Below the pieces are notes generated by a model. That model was not told the DNA's origin. It saw only the letters and a program-made list of their open reading frames with translations, and searched no databases. Positions 44,101-57,440 of a stretch of DNA of 64,000 nucleotides are shown piece after piece. Each line of letters starts with the position of its first letter. Position 1 is the stretch's first letter. Source of the DNA: Parelaphostrongylus tenuis (taxonomy: Eukaryota > Nematoda > Chromadorea > Rhabditida > Metastrongylidae); NCBI GenBank assembly GCA_019055375.1, contig JAHQIW010000174.1:124001-188000 (forward strand). The letters run 5' to 3'. Made by a program: the position numbers and the translations under genes.

Positions 44101-45139
44101 TCCTCACGTAATATGACAAAACTTTTTCTATAATTTTCTATATTAGTAAAATACAATGGGATATCCGTCTTTTTTGAATCGTGAACAGAAATGTCAGCTC
44201 GACGTCGTCATAGTTGTCGATGTCCACCTGACCTTGCTGTCTTCTACGGCAACGGTTCAATCGTACAGAACGGCTCAATCAACGCGATTGTCATCGATAA
44301 AAACGTAGATTTTTGAAGTGAAACCTAGTAGATAGTGTTCGACAAAGTTTTTGTATGTCTATAGACGCAGAATGTAGAAACAGAAAGGCTTCAATGGATG
44401 ACATATTGCGAAAACAGCAAGTGATTAATTGCTTATAGTTTTCAATAACTATAATTTCATGAGAAGTTCACTTTCACCATTTCGAAAAACTCAGCAAGTA
44501 GCATTCGATTTACGTCAACGAGCCAAAGCCACAAATCAAATCATCAGTCTTTACGAAAAAGAAAAGAATTATATAGATAACAGAGCATGCGACCAAGATG
44601 TAGTATTCTTCAACATGGATACAGAGGGTATGATAGCGAAAGGAGCGGATTCAAAAGGTAATAGTAATACTAAAAAAAAGCGCCAGCTTGTTCTTATCGT
44701 TCTTTTCAGCTTGCAAAAGTCTACTCCTGGATTCATCTAGCACTTGAGTAAATTCATGTTTATGAACAGGCCAGGAAGAGCTACAAGCTCCTTTACTATC
44801 AAAGACTCAAAGGACGAAAACCAACAAAATAATGCAGAATACTTCCAGTAGCTATATTATTACAACGATTTATGAATGATGACAATGATCGTTTGCGACA
44901 GAAGAGACCAGACCTTTGTCCAGCCAGTCGAAGGGGAACAAAGGATGTACGTCCGGCACCATTTTTCACTTCAGTAAACGACAACTAAACTTCTAGAATC
45001 GATCGGTAAAAAAGTAATCCATAGGCAAAATTTGATTATCGATTTGCAAATGAACATAGACCATCATACACCGATTCATACAGTACTGACAGATATGTCC
45101 TCTTTAACACCCAAAGGACGACGTGTACCAGGTGAGATA
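41192..45139. other. Long stretch without supported genes
   Basis: Items seen: a (GAC)n run at 41550-41571, and a short ORF from ATG 42001 ending at a GTAAGT donor (42016), whose first eight residues are hydrophobic and could be a signal-peptide start. A 45-codon ORF at 42367-42504 has a hydrophobic middle. None is strong enough to call a gene. Confidence 0.35.
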
Positions 45140-45490
45140 CACGAATGTTTGAAGGCTTTTCTCGCTGGACAAATTATTTCTCTAAGACACTTGATTTTCA
45201 TTCGAATACTTGAATTTCTGCGATTTCAACAATATCTTTGATTTTCACATAAGCTTTTTTTTTACGTTGTAGCGGCGAAAATAAAATTATGTTCCACATT
45301 CAGTTTGCTTTATTGGCACGGATGGGACTTGTGTAGCTCTTCATCAAGCTTTTACTAGTCATTCAATAGCTCGATAGCCCAAATTGCGAGAGTTTCGGTG
45401 TTAAAATTGATTTTGTAAAAAGTTATCACAAAACGTTGTAAGAACGAAAAGAAAATGTGTTTCGTAATCAAAGTTTTATTGTACAGAAAA
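45140..45490. repeat. R1-type repeat
   Basis: Two related blocks: 45148-45300 (gcttttctcgctggacaaat, then gcggcgaaaataaaattatg) and 45335-45490 (cttcatcaagcttttactag, then aacgttgtaagaacgaaaag), in the same orientation. Divergence from other R1 copies is high. Confidence 0.45.
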
Positions 45491-46307
45491 GTTATATATG
45501 CACGAAATACATATGACCGTGTAGGAAAAAGCATGGAGCTTCAGAGTAACACAAAAAACCTAGGTTTCATTTTTCATATGAAGGGTAAACAGTAACTGAA
45601 TAACGAAATCACTGCCTTTGCAAATTGTGCTGTGCGATGATCAAGGAATAATATGAAAAGGTGAAGCCGACGCTTCTCGATTCTTCCAAGAATTTCCTTG
45701 TTGAAAAGTGAGAGGGTGCTATGGAATGTCAACGTAACCAGAAAAACAAAGATGTGTGCGTTTGATGCGAATCGATCCGTGAATTCATGATATGAAACTC
45801 TTAGCGGTGTCACATTTCTAGATGCAAACAACGTAGTGCTAAGTGTCCGAATACATTCTATTTCCGACTGATGTAGTCAACATTAAGTCATTCAGCTATT
45901 GGTTTATCAGAGAGGATAGTCGATGGCGTACAATGTTTCTATCATCTATGTGTCCCGACTAGTACGATTATTCTGCAGTCCGTAAAGTCCGAGGCATATG
46001 AAAAGCGCGCCATGTTCGTTGAATTGGGAGATCCATGACAAAATGGACCGGCCTATCTGGTTTTCGCCTCAGAGTTTTGAAATTGCAAAGAGATCGATTT
46101 ATTCATGCGATATCATTGTAGTGATACCTTTTCATGTTTCGTTGACGTTCTATCTAATATCGAAAGCGGTTCATCCAGTCTGACCAGCTCGTATGATATG
46201 TGATCACTCGTGACATTCTGAACCTTACTCAGCAACTACGTAATTTGTTCTGATAAATATATTAGTGCATCAAAGCAGTCTTGCCATAAAGAATATAGGA
46301 TAGAGCT

Positions 46308-46590
46308 CTCGGCGTTGATCAGTTCCTGAGGAATGCGTCATGCATTCGACTTTAATTTTAACTTCGTTTGAGGTGATTGAATGCATATCTGGCCTTTAAA
46401 ATGACTTGCGGTGGCCTCCCGCTGAACCGAGTCAGTGCTGCTTATCTTCCCAGACAAGTCTGAGACCTGTCTGGTACCAATTTACCGACCCCGGAGGGAT
46501 GGATGGCTTGGTGGGCCATTAGCGCGAGATCGAACCACTGACCTCGTGTGCGACGCAAAACACCTCTAACCACTGCGTTACATGCGCCCC
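46308..46590 (-). mobile_element. SINE-A, near-complete copy, minus orientation
   Basis: It runs from ggcgttgatcagttcctgag (46312) to the reversed head aaccactgcgttacatgcgc (46569-46588). Together with 14268 this is the least diverged pair, and it defines the family length of about 280 bp. The 113-codon minus ORF through it translates the head the same way as the ORF at 14279, which shows that both are repeat shadows. Confidence 0.8.
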
Positions 46591-46731
46591 TTAGTCCTGC
46601 AATATTGGCTAATAAACTTCTTGAATTATAAATCATCACGTTGTTAATGAACATTTCACTTTGTATGATCCGCACCAATGGTTTCTTCACTGTGCGGGTC
46701 GTACTGCTTCTAGCATTCATTTTGTAACAAA

Positions 46732-46914
46732 CTATCTTCTTCATGAACGTCGTAGAATATTGGTCGAGCACGTCTCCTTGCAATCTTCGAGGATAGCCAA
46801 TCTGGGGCGTTCCGAAGGGCTATCGTTATTGGTTGTTGGACAGTGTTGGAAGGCTATGAGATCAATTCCACGTCGAGCAGTGCCGCGCATCATTAGCCAC
46901 TCGGCCACAGCCCC
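46732..46914 (-). mobile_element. SINE-C copy
   Basis: On minus the head is gggggctgtggccgagtggc then taatgatgcgcggc, with a weak B-box-like ggaattgatctc. The body matches 36475-36633. It lies only about 140 bp from a SINE-A in the same orientation. Confidence 0.6.
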
Positions 46915-49900
46915 CAAAGCAGTTTTAAATACCGGACAACTACCAATCTTCACTCTTCCATGAGCGTTTCCGTGATTCTTCTATTCTTCTTATTGACGAA
47001 TAACTATCATGTTGTGGATATTGGAGTGCATTAGCCAACAGTCCTCTCCACGATGTCGACATCGTATTCTTCAATTCAGCTTCAAATGAATCACTTGGTT
47101 GCCAATTGTGGTAGTGGAATGTCACACATCAATTAGAGGTCAATCGAACTTCTCTCTACCCGCGCAAGCGATTACTCGTTTATGAGGAGTGAATCGATCG
47201 ATCGTTATCTTTTCTATTGATGTTGCACGAAACTATTGAACTGGTTTGATATATCGCCAAATTTATCAACGGAACAAAGAATCAAATGGAATTTGTACAT
47301 TACAAGATTGACAGGCGCTTACAAAGGGGTGTTTCTTTCGTATGACTACGTTCCAGTCACTTTTCAAAGAAACTGTATGGAGTTTGAGGTAATTATGAAA
47401 AAATACCCAAAAAATAGAACGATAAAAGCTCAGTGGTGATAGGATATAAAGAAGTTCAGTAGGTCATGCTAGTGCTATGTTGTGACTGTTACTACAAACA
47501 TCGTTCTTCCAACTGTATGATGATTCAAGTTTTAGGTTCAACTTAAATGAAAAAATGTATTCCAAAAAGACTATTCAAAATGGAAAACTGGTAGCAAAAT
47601 GGCAGTTTTGGCTGGATAAAAAATAGCTGTCGACGTATGACCGTTTGCAGAAGACCGGTCATCACCACTAATTGAAAATGTCTTGACGACACGCGCCAGC
47701 GATCTGTCATCCTCTATCATTTGTCATTTATCATCTATCATGTATCATCTATAGCAATCACCTGTATGAATGTGTAGTCGATGAATGAGTAGGCAGTTTT
47801 GGTGGCGGAGACGAATATAACGAACGAGACATCGGTGTCATATTCTCCAGCGATACGCTTCTTCTCATTCCCAGTTCTACGAACCCAGGGTACTGTAAAG
47901 AGTGAATATTTAATGAGGATTGTGATTAAATCACTTGGATGACGGATGTGAACCAGTCATGCGAGTAAACACGAAATGAGAACGGCCGAACGGCCAGATG
48001 AATCAGTTAGCAAAGTGGGTAAGAGCCGAAAAAATGATAACATTTGCAGTGAAGCGTCAAAATCACTCAGACACGTCGCTATTCATAGAAAAACGTACGG
48101 TCGTAAAAACGCATCTAAGAGAGGAGGTTTCTTTCTGAAAAACGCACTAAAAGGTCATTTTGATAGTCGTCAGCATCCTTAACACTATTTCCCTCAAATG
48201 TTCTTCCAAATTCAAAAAAAAAATCAATGTCGAGGTCGTGGAGTTATTTCAAATGAAATCTAAGTTCTGTAGAATGACACCAAATAGTAGAAATCGAATA
48301 GCATTTAGATTACTTCACACTTATGTGATCACCGGGCAAATTTGTTCGTTGCACAAATATCTCATTTTTCGTCGCTCACGTGAATTCGGTGAACCAAATA
48401 CCATACAGTCCTTGAATATATTCACAGATTAGTATAATTTTTTGCCCAGAGAAAGTGTCAAAACAGTTTAACTATCAAAAAATAAATTTGATCGGATTGG
48501 TGTGATCAATATGAGTTTGATCCAACCTACAATTGTGACTGAGCTTCTGGATTATTGTTAAGCTTCTACGAGGGTTATGTTACAGCTCCTTGGCTTGCGT
48601 TTCGGATTCGTTGCATTCTTCACAGTTGTGGCAACTTAAGTCCAAGGTTTACAGTATTCATTTTTGCGATATGGGTCTAGATGTTCGCATCGTCTCTGGA
48701 GTGGATCGGAGCACTATACAAATCTAGTGGTAACATTGGTCGTTTAGAATTAATTACTTACTCTGGACATTTGAATCATTTTGACTGTGAGGAAGGCGAG
48801 TGCGTCGATACCACAGCCACACAAAAAATTAAGAGAATCATGTGTAAACTGTGAGGTCTTGAGAAAGGCGAAAATATAAAATAGGACGGCGCAAGTTTGC
48901 CGAGAAGCTAAGGAATTCACATTGTTTAAATGGAATCAGTATTTCTGAGTGAAAATGTGTAAGTAAAATTGCAAAAGAGACTAAGGAGGGCGAGCAAATG
49001 TAAAATTCAGGTTAAGGATAGCAAGGAAATTGATAGTTCACAAAAATTATTCCATGAAAAATAGTTTTTCTTGGTAAGAAAAAACCTAAGATGTGGACTT
49101 GAATAATTTAAATGTTATGTTGAAATTTTAACTGAGACTGAAAGAAAGTAGCCGACGGGAAGTTACAGCGAAGGTATGAAGTTTTTGAATTGATCAAAAT
49201 ATTTGAATCTACTATTCAGCATCAAACTGATGAACAGAAGTTATTGCCGATGAGTCTGGTCGGTCGAGAAACATAAAACTCGTTTCTCACCATACAAGTG
49301 CAACCGTGCTATCAAGGATGCCTCAAAGTAATATGCACAGATTGAGAATAATTTCTTTTTATGGAGCGGATTATTTTTAGGCATTCGGGGAACATTCTAC
49401 AGTCGTCACAAAAGGTCATTAGTGGTTGATGCATAGTCTTCGTACAAAGGACAACGGCTTGTTTTCCGTTGGGTAAACAATGAAGTGATTCGGATACGAA
49501 TATGAATTGTAAGGGGACCGTTACTACTCGGCTAGAAGAAGAATAAGGCGATCATTGATTTCCAAATTTTTCGAATTTTCTAGACGCTTACGATAGAACG
49601 TAAAAGTTATATTGCTATAAAAGATAGCGTGCTGGTATGTTGAGCGATGTGTCGTGGGGTGATATCGAACCAATATGGATGTTTGTATCACAAAACAATT
49701 ATGGCCTATGTACTGATTGCCCCGTTCAGTCTCTCGTCAAAATAACATTTCACTCTATGTCTACGACCCATACAGAGTTCGATACGACCTTTATGATATG
49801 ATGTTTTGTAGGGTTCGAACAGCCGAAAAATATGTTAAGAATGTTAGGAAGCAGTTTTTTACACGAGAGATAGTTGTTGCCAGTTTAGTAATCAAATACA

Positions 49901-51539
49901 GCCACAGATAGCCCATAGCACAAAGGAATGTGTAGGAAGTAGAAGAAAAAGCCAGAGAAACAACCTTCGCGTATATGGTGAAATCCTGAAAAAAATAAGA
50001 ACAAAATGAGAGTGGCGCCTAGAGAGCACGATAGGACATCGGACAATACATTCATGGCGGCTAGGTGTCGACGATTTTGATTCAAACAAAAAAGAGTAAT
50101 AGAGTTAATGTGATCGCATAAACAGTTTTGTAAATAAATAATAGTGAGTGTAAGCCTCAAAACTGGCCAAGCAACATTTCTTGAGACTAGAAAGAAGACG
50201 TCTTGCATTGTAGATGGCTTTTATTCCAATAAAAGAGATGCTGAATGAACGGCACCGATGAAGTTCTTAGCAAAAGGCTAGCAGTTGAGCAAGAGGGTCA
50301 TTACGATAATGGTCACTGTAAAACTCAATGCGAGGAAAAAAACTGAAAGCGTTGAAAATAATGCATTGACTGATAGAGAGCGAATAATATCGTAAACACC
50401 TAATTGACTGCGATCCCACAATCAAGAGAAAAACCACTTGTCGCGCGTGCTGATGAGTGAGACGATTTTTCACTAGAATTTCGAAACACTGACATCTTGT
50501 CGGAACTCAACGTCAATCAGCGTACGATAATGGAAACTGATAGAGATTGATGATGATGAAAAAGGCGAAAAATAGACTGCGATAGGAACTTTACATTCAA
50601 ACGGGACATAGTACAAGGAAAATTTTCTCTTTTGATATTTCTGGGGAAACCTAATAAGTACGCAGCAAAACAACTCTTATCGCCATACGTGTGAAAAAGG
50701 CACGATTGATTCACTGATAAAAGGGGAGTTACTCCTTCTCAACAAGAAGTTCGACGGCCACAAGACAGTGAGGATGGTGTGAAGTTGGACAAACGTCGAA
50801 GTGAACAAGTCATCGATGGCAAAAGGGTCAAGTTTGAAAGAAGAACAAAGTGCTCCTTCACTACTGTGTTCCTACGAAAAAAATCGTTACCAGTCGCAGT
50901 GTGTAGTGAAAAATGAAAAACACGATAGAAGTTCAATGCCTCCAGAGAAATGTTTCACTGGTGCAATCCAGTGCATGGTAAATCCGATATTGTCTTGAAC
51001 TGGCAGGCAGATAAAGAAATTGATTCAGCTCCATCAAGCTGGAAGCTTCCATCCAATGAAAAAACAAATGATTTGAAAATTTACGAAATATAATAGAAAT
51101 TAAATTAAAAAAAATATTTCCTTGTTTGATCGTTTGAAGATAATAAGAGTAGTGGTTGCGACGGAAAAAATATAAACATGATAGCAGGAAAACGATTTTG
51201 TTGTCATACTGCGTTTTCACAAGAATGCGGATGATATCGCTAGTTACTAGAGAAGCGATTTCTAGGGGAAGAGGACCGTCATTGATGAGGAACTCCACTC
51301 GACCACTGGCTTATTCACGGTACCTTAGTTCAGAGCACAGATGTCTAAAAGTTACTTCCAGCTTTGCCAAACCTTTCAATGGATTTCTGATTATCTTCAG
51401 ATTGTGGGAATAGAACCATCAAGTCACTACATGGACTTTGAGGTAGTAAAATGAAAAATACTATCTGAGTCAATTTTATAGTCAAGCATAAATAGCAAAT
51501 AAATAGTTTCCAATACAGAATATATGACGACAAGGACAA
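46915..51539. other. Long stretch without supported genes
   Basis: 47703-47756 is a short imperfect tandem of TCATCTATCAT-type units. At 48801-48822 (minus) an acceptor-like cttcctcacag, an ATG and a GTAAGT donor fall within 35 bp and could be a tiny first exon. Other ORFs (up to 121 codons) lack motifs. Confidence 0.35.
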
Positions 51540-51780
51540 TGTAAGGTAGAGTGGCTTGTAGTATGCTGCCACGGACTTGGTTGGTGGTTCGATCCCCTGG
51601 TTGAACCAAAATCCCTTGCCCATTGGTAGATCACTGGTAGCAGCGTTTAGGGTAACAACGTATTCGACAACCTTTGAGGCGAGCCGAATGGACGATGCGT
51701 CATTCAGGTACTCATCAACGTGGGACACTTTATGAATGCCAACTATGGATTGATGGGAATGCATAAGTGCTAGCAACACG
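51540..51780 (+). mobile_element. Possible tRNA-derived repeat
   Basis: ggttggtggttcgatcccct (51578) is a near-perfect B box, and gtagagtggcttgtagtatg upstream could be an A box. The longest ORF of the window (144 codons, minus, 51345-51779) runs antisense through it. I see no domain in that protein and prefer the repeat interpretation, but a real exon is not excluded. Confidence 0.35.
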
Positions 51781-52084
51781 TACTGTTACAAGGTGATACT
51801 TTTTGTAAGTCAACATGACGCTATTTGCAGAGTTTCGTCTGACCAAATTTCAGTAATATCACTGTCATGGATGTTCCTAAGGTGCTTTACTTAATTTATT
51901 AGAAGATGAAGCAGAAGACCAGAATAGCGTCGAGAATTCTAACGACTGGATGAGTCCGTTATTGAAAGGATACGGTTTTGCAAATGTCAGCAGCAGTGAA
52001 AATTTGTGTAAGGTGTCAGAGAAAAATAAGCGTCGATTCAAAAAAAATCTTAGATAGTACTGGGTGTTCTCGTAATTTTGGCGC

Positions 52085-52442
52085 TAGAGCAATGAATATC
52101 TGCTTATAAATCAAAATTCTGTTTCAGTATTCTGCTGACTGTCGCCTTACCATAGGCAAAATCGTCGGCCAACTGCCCTCGATATCAAAGTATTATCCTC
52201 TTCACTTGCTTCGATGACGATGCTTCCTCTCAATCAGCTTTGGTTGGACGACCGAAGCACAGCTGGCCCTTCATATTGGTGTTGCCGGAGCAAAACTCAG
52301 CGAAGAACCGAAATGTTGGTTGCCTAGACACAAATCCTTGACCATCTGCACGGTTGATGTTCTCGAAAGAGTTCTGTACATCGCATCCCAATTCGTACTC
52401 GTAAAGCAGCAAATTGCGATAAAGATTTCACTGAGCGGGCAT
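52085..52442 (-). pseudogene. mariner transposase, N-terminal relic
   Basis: On minus: start MPAQ, an in-frame TGA (52430-52428), then NLYRNLLLYEYELGCDVQNS, GQGFVSRQPTFRFF (first HTH), and GNTNMKGQLCFGRPTKAD (linker, family GN--LED-P-SGRPT-VD). A stop and frame changes follow, then KATVSRILKQNF (second HTH). The family resembles that of 17751 (LLLYE--LG start). The catalytic domain is absent and no inverted repeats are visible. Confidence 0.7.
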
Positions 52443-54299
52443 GATGTGACAAGTATGGACTAATTTGGTATCAAACACACTGCACAAAGCGGTTTGGATT
52501 TGTTGATAAAGAGATTGCAGAAATTTGCTCAGGCTGATGGCGCATGGTTCAAATAGCGTTGTGATACCAATTTTGATTATTTCTGGTGACTAAATCAGTG
52601 TTAACTGCTCTAGTGTCCAAGCTTTGAGAAGACCTAATATTATTTGGGAGTTTTAACTGTTTATTTCACTCCTACAACGATAACTCTATCAATTTCAATA
52701 CAACAAACTCAAAATAACATTTATTGAAGTGGAAATCGCAGCACTTTAGAGTAATGAGGGGAATCTCTCTGCTAACTTATAGATGTAGATGTGCTGAGAG
52801 AGAAGCGATGGTGTAGCATTGATGGCTTGAACGAGTTTGTGACAACATCAGAATTTTATCGGGCCGAAATATTCCCTGAAATAGTAACGATAACATTTTT
52901 TGCTCTGAAATAGTGCACGATAAGGGCAATAAAGTGCATAAGTACTGATGCCGTCCATTTCGATCAATGTGTGGGTCTACTTTGACATCGCTTGAAGCTC
53001 ATCAAGCCTCCCATTTCAACCAAGTAGAGAAACTGGTTACCGTTTTGGTAGTAATTTTCAATTTCTGAATAGCTACCAATTTCCCTATTTAGCTTGGACC
53101 AGATCACTTCATCCAAGTATTAACGCATTGGCGCGGTTATCGGAGGATTCAAGCAAAACGGCCCTGACCAACACTCAACAAATTTTGCAGACATGGATGG
53201 CTTTAAGGAGTAGCCATAATCTTTATAGAGTCCGACTCTGCTTCAATCAAAGGAAGCATGTGATACTTCATGAATCTCAAGAAAAACACAAGCAAACACT
53301 GCATGGACGCTATACTGAATGCTCTTTTAAAGTTTCTGAGTGTCACGTCGGAAAACATCTTCCATACTGCTAATCATTTACTCAGAGTCATTTTTGATTG
53401 ACACATTCAATGAGTTAAAATAAGGAGCGAAGAGCTTCGAAATGATTTTAGAAGCACCGTAAGAACTAACTGATCCGTGCATAGATCCTCTGCCGCGCAT
53501 GAAACCCATCCGTCCCATCTCATGCAAGAGCTCGATGGACTAGGCTAGCTCAATCAACGAACGCGAAAGGTATCACGGTTTCGGTATCATCCCACTTTCC
53601 TTTTACTGTTTCTGAGGATAACCTAGCCGTCAATAGCTGTGACGCTATGTCATGGAATAGGATCATTTTCTTAGTTTCCTAGTCAAAACTCTCTCATGGC
53701 CTAGATGGCCGTCAAGATGAGCGGAAATGAGTCAAACCGCTAAATATCACAATTCGGCATTCAGCAACGCACCTCATCCCAAGGAGGGCATAAATTATTG
53801 GTCGAAGCAAAGATATCATTGAAGGAACTACTGACTGCTCGCCACTTCCATTGCGATTAGTTCCAGGTCTTCAAGAAACTCATTGAGGACATTTATCGCC
53901 CCAGACAGTAGACATTGGCCTGAAAACGAGCAGAGCTTTTATAGTGGCTGAAAAAAATTTGACACGCTAAAGAAGTTTTTCACGACCAGCTGCAGTGCAA
54001 GGACTGTAGTATCGAATACTTAGTGTAACTGGTGAACGCTGAACCCACTACTTTGACTGATTCTACGCTTCTAGAGCCGTTCCGGGTTTGGATACTAATT
54101 TAAAATAAGTGCAGATGACTCTGTTTTGATTTGAATTCTGATCTTCTCCAGTTGGTTAGTTGTCTAAAAGAATAAATCATGAGCACGTACTTATGAGAGA
54201 AATGAAGCCACATCTGTCTCTAGATTATCAAGCAGAACTCCTTCTATTTAAGCGCTTTGTGCAACGCCATAATGTTATAGATATATCCAGTGATGGAAA
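52443..54299. other. No supported feature
   Basis: An 81-codon plus ORF (53128-53373) has no motif. Confidence 0.4.
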
Positions 54300-54432
54300 G
54301 TGATGTGTAAAACATTTGCGTCAGGGGAGACCTGAACCCGCACTTCACCCAATCTGAGTAATTCTTTTTATCTAACCGCTTCTTGCGGGTTCGAGTGCCG
54401 CCTGACGAGAAAGTTTTGCACATCACTCGACA
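54300..54432. mobile_element. SINE-B foldback copy
   Basis: The left part reads gtgtaaaacatttgcgtcag then gacctgaacccgcac. The right part reads gcgggttcgagtgccgcctg then acgagaaagttttgcac. The two are inverted copies of the tRNA-like 3' half plus tail, about 45 bp each. This is the same inverted layout as at 11.1 and 61.4 kb. Confidence 0.6.
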
Positions 54433-56721
54433 TCATTAGGTATATCCTCGTATTAATCCTTAATGACTCATAAACTCCAACGTTTTTTGGCCGGATACGG
54501 CCTAGTCTATAGATAAATAAGGAAGAAACTCAAATTGAATCACTATATTGATGATATAGTGCAATATAAGGCGTGAACACATTGTCGCTGGCTCGTTCTC
54601 CGACATACGACCGACTATGATTCATCATTGCATAAGCGTGATTATTTCCTCTAAGAACTTAGACAAAGTAAATACATAAGCTCCAAAGCCTGATTTCTCA
54701 TTTTTCCATGCATTTATTGCCAATCAGATAAGCCAGAGAGCTATGCTAAAGAAATACTACTGGAAAGTTTTCCGAGAGGAACACATTAAATGTTCTTTAC
54801 CTCTAATACTCACTTCTTTCACCAGATGTGGAAATGCCCTAAGGAGACTATTCAAGGGTTCTAGAGAAAATTTATTTGACCACGGTAAAGCGAAATTCAT
54901 GAAGAAGACGAAAATTCTAAAATAGAGGCCGAATCCACAGGCAGGAAAGCATTCGAAAACCACAGCGGATGGTGGATGTGAAGAAACAAATCAATGCAAG
55001 AAAAACTGGGATTCGCAAAGTGATATACGTGATGTTGAGTCATGTGAAACAATGAAAACACTCTGTGCAACGAAACAGCCATAGTCTCAAGCGGTGTTAC
55101 TCAATTGGATGTAGGATTCAAGAAGCGATCCACGAAAGCTTACAATACCATTAGTTTTCGCGCACTGCAAGTCAAACGTGAACTTCCCACGGAACACGAA
55201 GAACACATGAACAAGATAGCTTGTCTACTCGACAAGTTATGGCTACATTCACGGAATGCCTAGATTGGAGACAATGACTGGCTCCAAGTCTTCCCATCAC
55301 CTTTATGGGTAAGGTGGGAGCTCTAACAATCGAACCACGGCCACATCTCTACTATAGATATGATGGTGGTTTTTTTCATTTGCCCCACGAAAAGAAGAGG
55401 GAAAAAAAATTCCGATTTATTAAGTATATTATTACTAATATATTAATAGTAAGATTACGTAAAAATTGCTCGGGAAAATCCGAAGGCAAACCGGTTTCCA
55501 TTTTTGAAGACCTGAGTCAACCTACATAAACGTACCCTCAAAACAAAATGGTAAGGAAAAATTATAAGACAAGTGATAAAAACACTGGTAAATCACCTTT
55601 CCTCTCATACATCACACACAAAACGCGCACTTGTGAGGTTCACGGTTAGGACAGCTACCAGAGACTACACAGGAAGAGAGCATGAGGAGGAAATCTTGGC
55701 TCGAAAGATGGCTATTTTTTGACACGAAACTGTTAGAGCCTTTGGGTTCAATTTATGGAAAAAGCGACACTCTTACTCCATACGTCAACTGATATAAGAT
55801 CACACTCACCATACTCCATTCGAACGAACTAAACAGATCTATCAAACGCTGCTTTAGAAAGGAGGGATTAGACAACTCCGCAGCAGTGGATGAAGTATGC
55901 CCAGACACTTCAAAACACCATCTAGTCCGTGACCGACTGTATAACCGTCTGTGCAAAACGAAAAACTGCATAGGCATGAGATTTGGTATGGTCTACATAA
56001 TGTATAGTGTGGGAGAACACATACAATTCTTGGCAAAACGGATGAATCCCCTAGCGTCTGTATGAAAGAGCACCTAGTTGGAAAACTTATAGCCAAATAA
56101 AATACTCTACTAGGCACGCATAGGGGACGGAGATTAAACGGAAAAGATTTTGAAGCAAAAGTCACTCTTCTGACACAAGAATCCAAAACTCTGGGCGTAG
56201 AACTCCCAAAGCTTCTCAGATAAAGCGAAAAATGCAAAGGTGAACCACAAGAAAGAGAGTCTTGTAATCAGATGTGATCTCGCATATCACCTCAAATCAA
56301 TTTTCTCTGAACTGAGCCAGGCGCATTGCTATCACATATATGAGATCTGTGCGGCTTGCCTCCAATGAATAATTGAAAGACTTGGAAACAATTGAATGGT
56401 CCGGTTGTGAAAACTGCTTTTTGTGAGAACTAAAAAAATGTTTACGTTCATTTTTGTTGTATTACGAAAGTATGATCGAGTGGATTGTGAATGAGCTTCA
56501 CCATTCCCTGTTCTGAACAGGGCAGTGCCACCGAATTGTGAAAAGTGGTACTTCTTTTGCACTGCATTACCGCTGTGGTGAATAAATGCCTAATATTAAC
56601 ATCTTCCGATTTGTATAACAACAATTGTACCGAGTATTCTATTCATGCAGAGGTCAAGAGATAGTCGGCCGTCGGAATTCTTCTTATGATAGTTATGCCA
56701 AAAAGTTTCAAGGTGGTTGCT
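54433..56721. other. No supported feature
   Basis: ORFs up to 127 codons (55854-56237 minus) occur, without motif or splice support. Confidence 0.4.
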
Positions 56722-57055
56722 ATTAGGTTGAGGAAAAAGTTCGTCAACAGCGGCTAAAAATTCAACTTTTATGTTTATTTCACACAGTATCGGTTACTGT
56801 ATATTCATGGGAATATCTCAGAAATATTTTCGTAAGGAACTACTATGGCAGGGCTAATTATAGTGCATATTACATGATTGTAAACCGTCAAAATCGGTTT
56901 GTCCAAAAGGTCACGATCTGCTTTTGGTTGATTTCAAAGGTGTCTCGCATTTCTATCTGAATCCGAATGGTCGCGCCATCAATGAAGAACTCTACTGAGA
57001 GCAGATGACCGAGTCAACGATGCGCTGAAGGAAAAGTACCGGGCACCGATTCGAC
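56722..57055 (+). pseudogene. mariner relic with one terminal repeat
   Basis: A left terminus, TTAGGTTGAGGAAAAAGTTC at 56723-56742, matches the inverted repeats of the 28.7 kb element. After a deletion the catalytic region appears in plus frames: LLLVDFKGVSHFYLNPNGRA at about 56928-56987, NEELY, a TGA stop (56997-56999) in place of C, then QMTRVNDALKEKYRAPI in a shifted frame up to about 57050. It is then interrupted by the oppositely oriented RTE fragment. No right terminus is seen. Confidence 0.7.
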
Positions 57056-57440
57056 GGTTTTTTCTATTCTCGAAAAATTAGTAATCATGAAAGAGAAGGC
57101 CGTTACGAAGAGATCTACAAAACGGTCTCTGCCGTTTCGTCCTTCCATGTCATCTTTTCCTATTTTATAGTCATTTTTTAACTGATCGTAATCTGGTATC
57201 AAAATTTTCAATAAGAAATCTGTAGGACTTTTCTTTGTGAATGACTCCCTCAAACTTGTTGTAGAAAGCGTCTACTTCATTCCCATCAGCTGCACAAATT
57301 GATGAGTAATAGCGATGATCTTCACATTGTTTCAGCGCTAAAGTTAGAGGCCAAGGTAACCAGATGAGGTGATAGGATTTCGTACGAAGTGACAAGGTGC
57401 GAGCAGCATAGATGAACGCAGAAGTCGGCGGCTCCGGCAT
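57014..57440 (-). pseudogene. RTE-type LINE, endonuclease fragment
   Basis: On minus in two frames: GNEVDAFYNKFEGVIHKEKS then ENFDTRL (family SELDAFYDQLEEVI-NEKS-YKFVVGDFNAKLG, the AP-endonuclease), followed by YKIGKDDMEGRNGRDRFVDL (family YRIG-FG-G-RN-NGDRLAGL). The catalytic D of GDFNA is kept as D in NFDTR, but the surrounding residues have changed. One frameshift lies near 57190. The reverse transcriptase is missing. The fragment abuts the mariner relic head to head near 57050. Confidence 0.7.

Noticed and set aside
51345..51779. Longest ORF (144 codons, minus) as a gene
   Set aside because: Runs antisense through a perfect B-box-like sequence, with no domain and no splice signals. Kept only as a possible exon in the note at 51540.
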